Shown piece after piece: positions 37,981-48,563 of a stretch of DNA of 64,000 nucleotides; within the stretch, counting starts at the first letter, position 1, and the number at the start of each line of letters is the position of its first letter. The stretch lies in contig JARGOC010000001.1 of the NCBI GenBank assembly GCA_029212365.1, positions 310,001 through 374,000 of the forward strand, read 5' to 3'. Position numbers and translations under genes: made by a program. Under the pieces are notes generated by a model. It saw only the letters and a list, made by a program, of their open reading frames with translations, was not told the origin of the DNA and ran no database searches. This stretch comes from Roseovarius sp. GTDB taxonomy: Bacteria; Pseudomonadota; Alphaproteobacteria; Rhodobacterales; Rhodobacteraceae.

Positions 37981-40724
37981 TGGCCCAACCTGTCCAGCAA
38001 GGCAGGCACATGCACCTGATCGGATTTGTAATTACCGGTCAGCACATGCATCACCAGATTGACGCCAAACCGATAGGCCAATTCGCGCTGACGTTCGCCG
38101 GCAAATCCACGGCCCACAGGAAACATCGGGTTGCCGCGCGCATCCATGGCCCAGGCTGACGCCCAGTCATTGCCGCCGATGACCACAGGCGTCACCCCAT
38201 CATTGAGGTTGCGAAATGGCATGCCTTCGATCTTTTTGGCATCTGGCGGCGCGGCCTCTACCCAGATGCCTCGGCCTGCGTGACGGCCCGGAAAATCCTG
38301 CAACAAATAGAAGGTCCGGGTCAGCACATGGTCTTCTGGTATTGCCTCAAGCGGCGGGATGTCCAGCGGCGCGGCCAGTTTTTGCAATTTGGCCCCATTG
38401 GGTGATGATGCGCCAAAGCCCGAGACATTGGCATCCCGCGTATCAAACAGGATCATGCCGCCCGTGCGCAGATAGGTGTTCAGCTTGGCATAGGCTACAT
38501 CCGATGGGATCGGCTGATCCGGGGTGATTGGCCAATACAACAGCGGAAAGACCGCCAGTTCATCGGCTTCAAGGTCCACGCCGATGGGGTTAGACGGCTC
38601 AATCGAAGTGCGAAAAAACAGCGTTTGTGACAGCCCGAGCAATCCTGCGCGGGCGGTATCATCAAGTTGCGCATCCCCGGTGAGAACATGCGCCAGCACC
38701 ATCTCAGATGTGGCAGCAAGGGTTTTGTCATCCTGCGCATGGGCATCCTGCGGCAAGCCCAACGCCAGCAGCGCGATCAGCGCCGCGCGCGCGGGCAACA
38801 GCCGCCCTGACAGGCCAAGTGAGGCCAGTACATCCGCGGACAACAAGATCAGCGCCAGTGCCAGCAACCACCCCCCAAAAGGGTGTTGCGCCGGTCGGAT
38901 AAGGCCGGTGACGGGCACATCCGCAGGCCAGCTGACGGGTGCTAGCGTGATGTCTGCGCCAATCACATTGCGTGCAATCCGGCGCTCGGGGCCGTCATAC
39001 AACCCCGGCTGCAACGTCGGCCCCAAAGGATCAGAGATCAGCCGCTCACCCGCGACCCCCGGCAGGTTGCCCGCCTCAGACAAAGAGCCGTCAGCCGCAA
39101 GCACCTTGACGGGTTGCCACGTTGTGCCTGCCAGATCTTCGGCTGTGGGCAGGCTGGCAGCACCTGAGATTGCCAGCCGTTCCAACATCTGCACAAACAG
39201 ACCCGACAAGGGCAAACTGGACCATTCGGCATTGGCAGTGACATGAAACAAAACCACCTGCCCTTGTCCGATACGTTTGCGCGTGACCAAGGGCGTGCCA
39301 TCGCTCAGCTGGGCGATCACCCGGTTGGCCAGACTCGGGTCCGGCTGGGCCATGACCTGCGCGCTGACACTCACATCGCCCGGAATGTCCAAGCCGAAAA
39401 ACGGGCTGCTGTCGCTGAATGGCGCCAGTGCCTTGGGTTCTCCCCAACTCATTGCGCCGCCCACTGAGCGCCCCCCGGCGCGCAGGCGCACGGGCATCAA
39501 GGGCGCTTCTTCCTGACGTGATATGTCACTGGCCGCCAGGCGTGGCCCGGCAAGGCGCAACAACATGCCGCCGTCGTTTATCCACTCCAAAAGCTGCGCC
39601 TGCTCGCCCTCGGCCAGGGTCGCCACATCTGCCAACACGATGGCATCAGGGTTGGCCGGTATGATATCGGCCAATGTACCATCCAGCAGATCAGCCGTAG
39701 GGATCAACGCCTGCTCCAGATAATGCAGCGGCGATAACAGCTCTAGCCCTTCACGATCTTCGCGCCCGGCGATCAGCGCCACCTCGCGGCGTTTGAGGGT
39801 ATCGTCAGACAGGGTAATCGCACCGGCATGATCCTGACCCACGATCTGAAACTGCGTGAGCCGGGCGCGCAGTTCTGGTGGCAGGGAAATTGCGCCGATG
39901 GCCTCGGTGGTGCCGACATCAAAGGTCATCGGCAGGGTGGCCAACACCCGCAGAATACCTGATGGATCACGCCCGAAAGCAGCAACCTCGATCGCGCGAG
40001 CGGCCCCCGGACGCACCCGCGTTGCCCGCAGCTCCAGATTGCCATCCAGTAATGCCGCAGGGGTCAGCGCCAGAATGGCACGCGGGCTTTCATAGACCGA
40101 GACCGGGCCACGATCCTGCAAGGCGCTCAGCAATGCCTCACGGCCATCGCGGGCCAATCCGTCTGAGAACCAGCGGGTTTCATAGCGATCTTCACCCAGC
40201 CAGGAGGTGGCTGTCGCCATCGTGTCAGTGGTCGGTGCCCAGGCCTCTGGCCCCAGACCTGACAATCGACTGCGCCATACATCGGCTGGTTGAAACACCA
40301 ATGCCTCGGGCGCACTTAGGCGCATCACAGCAACGGGGCGGCCATCACGCCCGGCCTCGCTCAGCATATCGTCCAACACAGCGCGCTGTTGATCCCAGTC
40401 GCGCGCAGAGGCCCAACTACTATCCAGCACCACCAACAAAGGCAGGTTGGCGTTGGTTTGTGCCTTGATGTGCGGGTTCAAAACGGGGCCTGCCAATCCG
40501 GTTATCACCGCCGCGACCGCCAGCATCCTAAGCAGTAACAACCACCACGGGGTGCGATCCGTGACGCTGTCATCATCCGTCAGCCCAATCAGCAGGGCCA
40601 CACCGGGAAAGCGCCGCCGAATGGGCGCGGGGGGGACAGCGCGCAGGATCAACCACAAGATGGGCAGCAACGCCAAAGCAACCAATAACCAGGGGGCTGC
40701 AAATCCGATGGGGCCGATTGTCAT
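37977..40724 (-). CDS. BatA/DUF4159 double-domain membrane protein
   Basis: 915-aa protein. The N-terminal Aerotolerance/BatA-type region has two membrane helices (PWLLVALALLPILWLILRAV, then near 60-80) and a VWA-like stretch (LPLLVVLDSSWAS) with a degenerate metal site. The C-terminal DUF4159 begins near residue 690 (FPLLYWPITPDQP, LRTGGMILFDTRDAN). It overlaps both neighbours by 4 bp. Such proteins are thought to work with MoxR ATPases in envelope assembly or metal insertion; the exact role is unknown. Confidence 0.85.
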   Translation of the reverse strand: MTIGPIGFAAPWLLVALALLPILWLILRAVPPAPIRRRFPGVALLIGLTDDDSVTDRTPWWLLLLRMLAVAAVITGLAGPVLNPHIKAQTNANLPLLVVLDSSWASARDWDQQRAVLDDMLSEAGRDGRPVAVMRLSAPEALVFQPADVWRSRLSGLGPEAWAPTTDTMATATSWLGEDRYETRWFSDGLARDGREALLSALQDRGPVSVYESPRAILALTPAALLDGNLELRATRVRPGAARAIEVAAFGRDPSGILRVLATLPMTFDVGTTEAIGAISLPPELRARLTQFQIVGQDHAGAITLSDDTLKRREVALIAGREDREGLELLSPLHYLEQALIPTADLLDGTLADIIPANPDAIVLADVATLAEGEQAQLLEWINDGGMLLRLAGPRLAASDISRQEEAPLMPVRLRAGGRSVGGAMSWGEPKALAPFSDSSPFFGLDIPGDVSVSAQVMAQPDPSLANRVIAQLSDGTPLVTRKRIGQGQVVLFHVTANAEWSSLPLSGLFVQMLERLAISGAASLPTAEDLAGTTWQPVKVLAADGSLSEAGNLPGVAGERLISDPLGPTLQPGLYDGPERRIARNVIGADITLAPVSWPADVPVTGLIRPAQHPFGGWLLALALILLSADVLASLGLSGRLLPARAALIALLALGLPQDAHAQDDKTLAATSEMVLAHVLTGDAQLDDTARAGLLGLSQTLFFRTSIEPSNPIGVDLEADELAVFPLLYWPITPDQPIPSDVAYAKLNTYLRTGGMILFDTRDANVSGFGASSPNGAKLQKLAAPLDIPPLEAIPEDHVLTRTFYLLQDFPGRHAGRGIWVEAAPPDAKKIEGMPFRNLNDGVTPVVIGGNDWASAWAMDARGNPMFPVGRGFAGERQRELAYRFGVNLVMHVLTGNYKSDQVHVPALLDRLGQ

Positions 40725-41599
40725 GCGCCTTGCCCCCCATCAATTGCACGATACAGCCAGAGCAGGGCCGTTTGGGCGCTTTCAGAGGTATGATGGCACT
40801 GATACCGCCATCCGGTCAGAGCACAGAGCTGCGCCAGCTCAGCTTTGCGTTCGGCCAGCCGCTCCAGATACCGGTCGCGCAAATCGGACGCTTTGAGTGT
40901 CTCATGCGCCAAGGTGCCGCCAACAGACTGGAATATGGTTCGGCCTTGATAAGGAAAGGCCTCTTCTGCCGGGTCTAGAACCTGCATCACAATACCTTGC
41001 ACGCCTCTGTCAGCGGCGCTGGTCAACGCATTTTGTGCGCCCGAGATATCACCCAGGAAGTCAGATATCAGCACTGCGCGGCCGTGGGCAGGCATGCCGC
41101 GCATGTCAGGGCTGCCATAGTCATCCTGAGTATCCTGGGCCAAAGCATCAGCCAATCGGGCCACCTGCGTTTCGCCCCGACGCGGCGGCAGGGCAGTGCC
41201 TGTCAGGCCCACACGCTCACCCGCACGGTTCAACAATATGGCCACAGCCAGCGCAAGCACGCGGGCACGGTCGGCTTTTTCGGGCAGGCCGCTTTCAGAC
41301 GCAAAGCGCATGGAGGCGGCATTATCCACCCACAGCATCACCGATTGGGCGATCTGCCATTCACGCTGCTTAACGAATTGCGTGTCACTTCGGGCCGAGC
41401 GGCGATGGTCAATCAAACGGCGTGAATCGCCGGGCTGAACCGGGCGGTACTGCCAAAAATCATCGCCCAGTCCTGATCTTCGACGCCCATGTTCCCCCAA
41501 CAACACAGCCCCCGCCAGCTGCTCGGCCCGCGCCAACAATGGCGGCAGGCGGGCGGCCTCGGTCTCGGCGTGTGTACGAAGGGGAAGCGGCTGGCTCAC
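40721..41599 (-). CDS. DUF58 protein (MoxR partner)
   Basis: 292-aa DUF58 protein. SGLGDDFWQYRPVQPGDSRRLIDHRRSARSDTQFVKQREW is the defining block (split near residues 42-82), followed by VMLWVDNAASM, a VWA-like strand with a weak metal site. DUF58 proteins are almost always encoded next to MoxR ATPases, as here (ATGA overlap), and are regarded as their substrate-binding partners. Confidence 0.88.
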   Translation of the reverse strand: MSQPLPLRTHAETEAARLPPLLARAEQLAGAVLLGEHGRRRSGLGDDFWQYRPVQPGDSRRLIDHRRSARSDTQFVKQREWQIAQSVMLWVDNAASMRFASESGLPEKADRARVLALAVAILLNRAGERVGLTGTALPPRRGETQVARLADALAQDTQDDYGSPDMRGMPAHGRAVLISDFLGDISGAQNALTSAADRGVQGIVMQVLDPAEEAFPYQGRTIFQSVGGTLAHETLKASDLRDRYLERLAERKAELAQLCALTGWRYQCHHTSESAQTALLWLYRAIDGGQGA

Positions 41600-42603
41600 G
41601 CAGCGGCCTCAACCCGGGTGATGGACCTTGTGGTAGAGGAGATCAGATCACCAAGCGTATCGCCGCGCGCACGCGCCGCAAAGCTCAGTGCCATGCGGTG
41701 GGACAGAACCGGCTGCGCAAGGGCAGCCACATCATCCACATCCGGAGCCAGACGCCCCTGCAACATGGCACGCGCGCGCACCATCAGCATCAGGGCCTGT
41801 GCCGCGCGCGGACCGGGGCCCCATGCAACGGTTTCGCGCACGGCCTCGCTGACGTTGGGGTCCTCGGGACGGAAGGCGCGGACAAGATCCAGAATGGCCT
41901 CCATCACGCTTTCGCCCACCGGCATCCGGCGCAACAGGGTTTGGGCGTTGACCAGCTCGGCCGCAGTGAACACCTCATGGGCATCGTCTTCCTCCACTCC
42001 GGTGGTGGCCAGCAGGATGTCACGCTCGGTGTCGCGGTCAGGATAGGGCACATCAATCTGTACCAAAAAGCGGTCCAGCTGCGCTTCGGGCAGCGGATAG
42101 GTGCCTTCCTGCTCAATCGGGTTTTGCGTGGCCAATACATGGAAGGGCGGTGAAAGCGTGCGATCCTGCCCCGCGACAGTGACCTGGCGTTCCTGCATGG
42201 CTTGCAACAAAGCGGATTGGGTGCGCGGGCTGGCGCGGTTGATTTCATCCGCCATCAGAAGCTGGCAAAAGATCGGGCCGGGGATGAATTTGAAATCGCG
42301 GCTGCCATCAGCGCCGGTTTCCAACACCTCAGACCCCAGAATATCGGCGGGCATCAGATCAGGGGTGAACTGGATGCGGTTGCCATGCAGGCCCATCACC
42401 TTGCTCAGCGTTTCCACCAACCGGGTTTTGCCCAGACCCGGCAGGCCGATCAACAGGCCATGCCCGCCACACAGCAGCGCCGACAGCGCCAGATCGACCA
42501 CATTTTCCTGACCGATAAAGCGCCGCGTGATGGAAGCACGCGCCTTGATCAGCCGCTCTTCAAGCGCTTCAATGCTTTTTACCAGATCTGTGTCATCGGC
42601 CAT
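41596..42603 (-). CDS. MoxR-family AAA+ ATPase
   Basis: 335-aa chaperone-like ATPase. Walker A GLPGLGKT is at 53-60, Walker B LLMADEINR about 115, and sensor/Arg-finger blocks ALLQAMQERQVTV, FLVQIDVPYP and VLSHRMALSF follow. ATG 42603 was chosen from family length; the frame extends upstream into the DUF1285 promoter. It heads a four-gene coupled operon and is divergent from DUF1285. Confidence 0.92.
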   Translation of the reverse strand: MADDTDLVKSIEALEERLIKARASITRRFIGQENVVDLALSALLCGGHGLLIGLPGLGKTRLVETLSKVMGLHGNRIQFTPDLMPADILGSEVLETGADGSRDFKFIPGPIFCQLLMADEINRASPRTQSALLQAMQERQVTVAGQDRTLSPPFHVLATQNPIEQEGTYPLPEAQLDRFLVQIDVPYPDRDTERDILLATTGVEEDDAHEVFTAAELVNAQTLLRRMPVGESVMEAILDLVRAFRPEDPNVSEAVRETVAWGPGPRAAQALMLMVRARAMLQGRLAPDVDDVAALAQPVLSHRMALSFAARARGDTLGDLISSTTRSITRVEAAA

Positions 42604-42661
42604 GGTAAAACTCCCTGTCAAATCTATACTCTTGGGGTAGAGTGTATCGCGCAGGATAGAA

Positions 42662-43255
42662 ATGGCAAAAGCAATGAGCGACAAACAGATCACGACACCG
42701 TCAGCAGAGGGCATCGCTGCCTCTGCCAAGGCCGCATCAAAACGTGGTTTACCGCCAGTGCATCTGTGGAATCCGCCGTTTTGCGGGGATTTGGACATGC
42801 GCATTGCCCGCGATGGCACATGGTTTTATCTGGGCACCCCTATTGGGCGGCCCGAGCTGGTGCGGCTGTTTTCAACCATTCTGCGCAAAGATGGTGACGA
42901 CTATTTTCTTGTGACCCCAGTTGAAAAAGTGGGAATCACCGTCGAAGATGCGCCTTTTGTGGCTGTGGATTTTGAGCCCTCGGGCACACAAGACGCACAG
43001 GTTTTGACGTTTGAAACCAATGTTGGTGACACCGTGCAGGCCGGGCCAGACAATCCGATCCGGGTTGAGCGTGATCCCGAGACAGGCGAGCCGTCACCCT
43101 ATGTGCTGATCCGCGCCAATCTGGAGGCGCTGATTGATCGCAAGAGCTTTTACCGGCTGGTCGAGATCGGCGCGCATCACGATGGGTGGTTTGGACTGTG
43201 GTCAGGGGGCGCGTTTTTCCGGGTGATCCCCTCAGACGATCTGCCTGACAGCTGA
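42662..43255 (+). CDS. DUF1285 family protein
   Basis: 197-aa cytoplasmic protein. [33 protein letters not shown] and the [27 protein letters not shown] blocks (each part of the DUF1285 fold) are clear. ATG 42662 has AGGAT upstream; ATG 42674 is an alternative. Its position facing the MoxR operon is usual in Rhodobacterales. The function is unknown. Confidence 0.88.
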   Translation: MAKAMSDKQITTPSAEGIAASAKAASKRGLPPVHLWNPPFCGDLDMRIARDGTWFYLGTPIGRPELVRLFSTILRKDGDDYFLVTPVEKVGITVEDAPFVAVDFEPSGTQDAQVLTFETNVGDTVQAGPDNPIRVERDPETGEPSPYVLIRANLEALIDRKSFYRLVEIGAHHDGWFGLWSGGAFFRVIPSDDLPDS

Positions 43256-43311
43256 ACAAGCCCCGTTTTGCCGCCAACTTGACCATGTCGTTTGCCAAGA
43301 AACCCGGCCTG

Positions 43312-43872
43312 TCAGACCGCGAATTTTTCCGCCAGCGCGCTGGGCAGATCAAACTCGTCCAGCACCCGTGCGCGCCCTTCTGCCGACATCTTTAGAGCAG
43401 TCTTTGCAACAATTCTTTCTATCTTTTCAGCGCCTTGCGTGGGGGCAAAGGGTGCGAAATACCACTTCAAAAAAGTAAAGCAGATCACATCCTCCAGATC
43501 TTGCACTTCCGGATTGCGCTTGATCCCTTCTTTGCGGATCATTTTTTGAGCATTTTCAATATCTTGGGCGGTATATCCCGCCTCATTCATGATCTCTCCC
43601 ACACGGGTCGCATGATGTTTGGCCAGCGCTGTCCGCCAGCTCAGATATCCGGCACGGCCTTCGGGAAAATCTTTTCTTTTCAAGACCCAACGTTCAATAT
43701 GCTGGCCTCGTGCCGCAATTTTCAGCGGCTCTGACGCATCCGGAAAAAGCCGTTCAACCTCCGCACTCATCCGCTGCCCATAAAGCTGTGCTGCTGGTTT
43801 GCCTTCGCTTGTGTCCGGGTCATGCGCATTGGCCGTATCAATTGCGGCAAGGGCAATTTTCAGTTTACTCAC
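43312..43872 (-). CDS. DUF4202 family protein
   Basis: 186-aa protein with the DUF4202 blocks AARGQHIERWVLKRKDFP, YLSWRTALAKHHA and EVQDLEDVICFTFLKWYF, suggestive of an HD-like metal-binding helical fold because of its conserved His and Asp, though no function is established. The start is GTG 43872. It is convergent with DUF1285. The next 287 bp upstream hold no convincing gene. Confidence 0.82.
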   Translation of the reverse strand: MSKLKIALAAIDTANAHDPDTSEGKPAAQLYGQRMSAEVERLFPDASEPLKIAARGQHIERWVLKRKDFPEGRAGYLSWRTALAKHHATRVGEIMNEAGYTAQDIENAQKMIRKEGIKRNPEVQDLEDVICFTFLKWYFAPFAPTQGAEKIERIVAKTALKMSAEGRARVLDEFDLPSALAEKFAV

Positions 43873-44159
43873 AATAGTTTACTCCATGAATTCGCCGAGT
43901 CTTTTCAGAATATTTCCGCAAGGTCGTTATGCCTTCGCACTATTGTATGATGGCGTGATGCGCGCGCCAACCACCTTCAACTTGAAAACTGCCCGCGACA
44001 GACTTTCAGGTGTCACCCACAACCGCCCGGCTATCTGGGCCTTGTCATCAGGCTACGTCACTTTACAGGGCCTCTTTTTGCAGTTGCTCAACCGGATCAG
44101 GAAATCGGCAACCCGCTGTGCTCTGGTTTGCGCTTTGATTTGTTCATTCGAAACGCAGC

Positions 44160-44864
44160 CTAGATCACCTTGATCACGTCCTTGTCGATAGCCAGCATAT
44201 AGCCCTTACGGGCGATGTTCTTGACCAGCAGTTCAGTTACCATCTGGTTGCCAAGTGCGTCGCGCAGACGTTTGATGCGGGTGGCGCCTGCGGCCTCTTC
44301 GCAGTCCGAAGACGAGCGACCCGAAATGACGCCTTCAATTTCAGCCCCAGACATCACGTCGTCATCCATGCGGGCTTCGGCCAATACAGCAAGCGTTTCC
44401 ATAGCCGCCTCTGTCAGTTTGAACCCCATGTTGTTCAGATAGACAGTTTTTTCCTCGCGGCTGATCAGCAATGAGCTGACCTGAATGCCTGCACGTTCAA
44501 TCTGTGCCATGCGGCGGTTAAGGGTGACCAGCATGACCAGAAACACCAATGCAGCGATCAACAAAGAGGCCGCAAAGACCAGCAATACGAAAATCACCAT
44601 GCGATAGCTGATCAAGGTTTCGGAAAACGCAGTGCCGGACAGCGCGAGGATTTCGAGCAATTTGATCTCGGTTTCTGAGGTCAGCAGATCATTTTCGACA
44701 AATATCTGTTCCACCCGTGCATTAAACGCATTGGCGTCCGGCAGGCTCAGAAACAAGAACACGGCAGCCAGTGTCAGGATGAGGACAATCGCCCCCATGC
44801 CAAACATCACCACCCGGCTGCCCGAGCGACGTGCCTCTGAGGCGGAAGCATTGGGGTCTGTCAC
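44160..44864 (-). CDS. Membrane protein with C-terminal winged-helix DNA-binding domain
   Basis: 234-aa protein with two membrane helices (about 18-42 and 85-113) and a C-terminal domain ending in RIKRLRDALGNQ...KNIARKGYML, which fits the DNA-binding helix and wing of the OmpR/PhoB family. This is the reverse of the classic ToxR order (HTH first, then membrane). The GTG start 44864 has GGAGAG upstream and lies 2 bp from the preceding gene's stop. It could be a membrane-bound regulator sensing an envelope signal; the target is unknown. Confidence 0.68.
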   Translation of the reverse strand: MTDPNASASEARRSGSRVVMFGMGAIVLILTLAAVFLFLSLPDANAFNARVEQIFVENDLLTSETEIKLLEILALSGTAFSETLISYRMVIFVLLVFAASLLIAALVFLVMLVTLNRRMAQIERAGIQVSSLLISREEKTVYLNNMGFKLTEAAMETLAVLAEARMDDDVMSGAEIEGVISGRSSSDCEEAAGATRIKRLRDALGNQMVTELLVKNIARKGYMLAIDKDVIKVI

Positions 44865-44866
44865 GC

Positions 44867-45118
44867 TCAGCTCTCCGTTACTGATAACACTTTTAGCAGT
44901 GTCAGGCCTTGTGCTGCCAAGATCGCCCTTAACTGGGCGGTGGCATTTTGCGACGTACAAGGGCCCGTCACCTGAGCCACATCATAGAAAAGCTCCAGCG
45001 GATTGTCCCGTTTGGCTTTGTATTCGGCCATGCAGGCGGATTTCGCCTGACTGGCTGTGACGCTCAGACCGAGGCTTAGCAAAGCGGCGGCGGCGTATGA
45101 GATGAATATGCGTGTCAT
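44867..45118 (-). CDS. Small secreted protein of unknown function
   Basis: 83-aa protein with a signal peptide ending near ASQAKS (residue 24) and two Cys residues in the mature part (SACMAEY, TGPCTSQ). It is encoded 2 bp before the membrane winged-helix gene, so the two are co-transcribed and it may be its periplasmic partner. ATG 45118 was chosen for the signal peptide; an ATG at 45130 is a close alternative. Confidence 0.6.
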   Translation of the reverse strand: MTRIFISYAAAALLSLGLSVTASQAKSACMAEYKAKRDNPLELFYDVAQVTGPCTSQNATAQLRAILAAQGLTLLKVLSVTES

Positions 45119-45307
45119 GCCAAGAAACATGCGCTGAACCGGTTGGCTATTCAATATCCAAGCGATTTTGGCCCGTAACTTCGTGGCGATATCCAATAAC
45201 AATTGACCGATATTGCCTGTCTTTCGGTGTGTGCCCCATCTTGGTTTCATTCCAAGGCGCCCATCTGCCGGGTGTCGCGTTCAACAGACCTAGAAAGGAT
45301 ATCAGAC

Positions 45308-45829
45308 ATGCACCGCAAGTTTATCGCTTTTGTACTTTCAGCTGCCCTGGCCACAACAGGGCTGGCCACATCACCCGCACATGCAGGAGACGACACTGAA
45401 AAATGGATCGCCGGAGCCGCGGCCCTTGCCATTGTTGGCATCGCCATCGCGGATCAGAAAAACCGCAAGAAACAAACCTATGAGCAATACTACGGCACCA
45501 ACAACAGCCAAGGTCACGCAGGGAACCATGGGCATAACTCCTGGTCCAACGGCCATGGCCACGCTGGCAATCACACAGTTATCACGCCCAAGCCGTATCA
45601 TAACGCGCATAAGGCATTGCCCAAGCAGTGTATTGTGAAGGAATACCTGCATGGCAAGAAATTCCACGGGTTCAGCCGTCATTGCCTGAAACGCAACCAT
45701 GTGAACGTAAATGCCATGCCGCGCGATTGTGCCGTGAAAGTTCGTAACCCGCATACTGGACAGCGCAAGGTGGTCTTTGGGGGGCGCTGCCTGAAGCGGC
45801 GCGGATATAGCATCGCGCGCGCATACTAA
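45308..45829 (+). CDS. Secreted His-rich basic protein
   Basis: 173-aa protein with a signal peptide (cleavage after AHA, about residue 26), a short hydrophobic segment (IAGAAALAIVGIAIA, residues 33-47) and a His/Gly/Asn-rich stretch GHAGNHGHNSWSNGHGHAGN. The C-terminal half holds Cys pairs (QCIVKEY, HCLKRNH, DCAVKV, RCLKRRG). This suggests a periplasmic protein that may bind metal. The family was not recognised. Confidence 0.7.
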   Translation: MHRKFIAFVLSAALATTGLATSPAHAGDDTEKWIAGAAALAIVGIAIADQKNRKKQTYEQYYGTNNSQGHAGNHGHNSWSNGHGHAGNHTVITPKPYHNAHKALPKQCIVKEYLHGKKFHGFSRHCLKRNHVNVNAMPRDCAVKVRNPHTGQRKVVFGGRCLKRRGYSIARAY

Positions 45830-45909
45830 AGAACAGGCCCGAGCAGTGCGAGGGGGCGGCCATTGTGCCGCTTCCTTTGCGTTTGGGCCTTTGCATCTGG
45901 GCGAGCACT

Positions 45910-46555
45910 ATGATTATTGGCTTTATGTCTGGTCCTGATTTTTCCCTTGAGAGAGCCGCCATGGCGCGTGGTGCCAACGTGATAGCGGGCGTCGATGAAG
46001 TGGGCCGTGGCCCTTTGGCCGGGCCTGTAACGGCGGCTGCGGTCATTCTTGATCCCAATGACATTCCCGAGGGGCTGAACGATTCCAAAGCGCTCAGCGC
46101 CAAACGCCGCGAGGCGCTGTCTGAACAGATCATGAGCCGTGCTCAGGTGTGCATTGGGCATGCCAGCGTCGAGGAAATTGACGAAATCAACATCCTGCGC
46201 GCGTCGCATCTGGCAATGGAGCGCGCGATTGCGGGGCTGGCGCAGGTGCCCGACGAGGTTTTGATCGACGGCAATATGATCCCACGTGGCCTCAGCCTCC
46301 CGGCGCAGGCGATAATCAAGGGAGATGCCCGATCTCTGTCGATTTCGGCGGCCTCAATTGTGGCAAAAATTTGTCGAGATCGTGTCATGTGGGATTTAGC
46401 GCAACACTACCCCGGCTATGGCTGGGAGACGAACGCCGGATATCCATCCAAAAGCCACAAAGCAGCACTGCAAAATCTCGGGGTGACCCCTCACCATAGA
46501 CGTTCGTTCAAGCCTGTGCACAACATATTGTATCAAGATAAAAACGTAACCTCCT

Positions 46556-46557
<2 letters not shown>
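45910..46557 (+). CDS. rnhB: Ribonuclease HII
   Basis: Removes ribonucleotides and RNA-DNA hybrids in the genome. About 215 aa. The first catalytic block is AGVDEVGRGPLAGPV, followed by LNDSKALSAKRRE, a DGN motif and ISAASIVAKICRDRVM; catalytic Asp/Glu residues are present. Start ATG 45910 or 45925; the latter fits the family equally well. It lies 91 bp before ccrM. Confidence 0.92.
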
Positions 46558-47761
<1,204 letters not shown>

Positions 47762-47820
47762 ATTTCATACATGAGAACACCGCCGGTGCCTGTGGCCTGA
47801 CCACTTGGCACTAACTTTAT

Positions 47821-47847
47821 GCCCCGCCTGTATTGGCGGGGCTTTTT
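47821..47847 (+). terminator. Rho-independent terminator after ccrM
   Basis: Perfect 8-bp stem GCCCCGCC / GGCGGGGC around TGTATT, followed by six T. It lies 60 bp after the ccrM stop. Confidence 0.9.
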
Positions 47848-47855
47848 TGTTCAAA

Positions 47856-47902
47856 TGGGGGCCAGCCCCCAAACGCTGTATCAATTGGGGGCCAGCCCCC
47901 AA
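47856..47902. repeat. Two copies of a GC-rich palindrome (TGGGGGCCAGCCCCCA)
   Basis: TGGGGGC-CA-GCCCCCA occurs at 47856-47871 and again at 47886-47901 (TTGGGGGCCAGCCCCCAA at 47885-47902), followed by CCCCCCGGGATATTT, a sequence style often seen between Roseobacter genes. Each copy can fold alone, or arms from the two can pair. Probably an intergenic repeat element. Confidence 0.6.
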
Positions 47903-47933
47903 CCCCCCGGGATATTTCCGGCAAGAAGATGGG

Positions 47934-48563
47934 TTAAGGAAAGCAGGTGGGTGCATCCCCCGGCTGCCATGGCGGGTATTTGTGCATAATGGCCGCGAAA
48001 CGATCAGATGTTTTGAAGCGCTCAAGCCAATTGGCAAGGGCAGGCCATGGTTGGGCATTGAACCAATCCAGATCCACATGGGCGAACTGGCGCACGAAGG
48101 GCAGGATTGCCATGTCGGCCAGTTTGGGCGTGTCACCAAACACGAACGCCTGCGCACCAAGTTGAGTGTTAAGTCGGTGCAGGAATTCAGCGGCGCTGTC
48201 GCGCGCGGTGGGCGCGTCGATGCCATCATAGCGCGTGGGGTATTTATAGTGATCAAGCGCGGTTTTGAACGGCCCGTCACAGGTGGCAATCAAGTTATGG
48301 CCCTGATCCGGCATATCCAGCCAGCCCTCGGGGTCATTCTGGCGCAAGGCCCAGATCATGATGTCGAGGCTTTCATCAATCACCAGCGCGCCAGTGTCGA
48401 GACAGGGCACTGTGGCGCTGGGAGAGGTGCCAAGAAAGGCCTTGGGTTTATCACGCAGGACGACTTCACGCAGGTCTGTTTCGAGCCCGGCGCTGGCGAC
48501 CCCCAAACGGGCGCGCATCGCATAGGGGCATCGCCGGAAGGACCACAGGACAGGGCGGCTCAT
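47934..48563 (-). CDS. Glutathione S-transferase-like protein
   Basis: 209-aa protein with a thioredoxin-fold N-terminus carrying CPYAMR (Cys12) in the place of the glutaredoxin/omega-GST active site, and a helical C-terminal domain (FVFGDTPKLADMAILPFVRQF). It is likely a GSH-linked thiol transferase or dehalogenase-like enzyme; the substrate is unknown. It is coupled to mtaB by an ATGA overlap. Confidence 0.82.
   Translation of the reverse strand: MSRPVLWSFRRCPYAMRARLGVASAGLETDLREVVLRDKPKAFLGTSPSATVPCLDTGALVIDESLDIMIWALRQNDPEGWLDMPDQGHNLIATCDGPFKTALDHYKYPTRYDGIDAPTARDSAAEFLHRLNTQLGAQAFVFGDTPKLADMAILPFVRQFAHVDLDWFNAQPWPALANWLERFKTSDRFAAIMHKYPPWQPGDAPTCFP

Noticed and set aside
41422-42153. 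Plus-strand ORF of 243 codons inside the MoxR/DUF58 region
   Set aside because: Antisense to the MoxR ATPase, whose Walker motifs are clear.
43799-44173. Plus-strand ORF in the 287-bp gap upstream of DUF4202
   Set aside because: No ribosome binding site, starts inside DUF4202 on the other strand, and no recognisable sequence. I see no gene or clear signal in 43873-44159.
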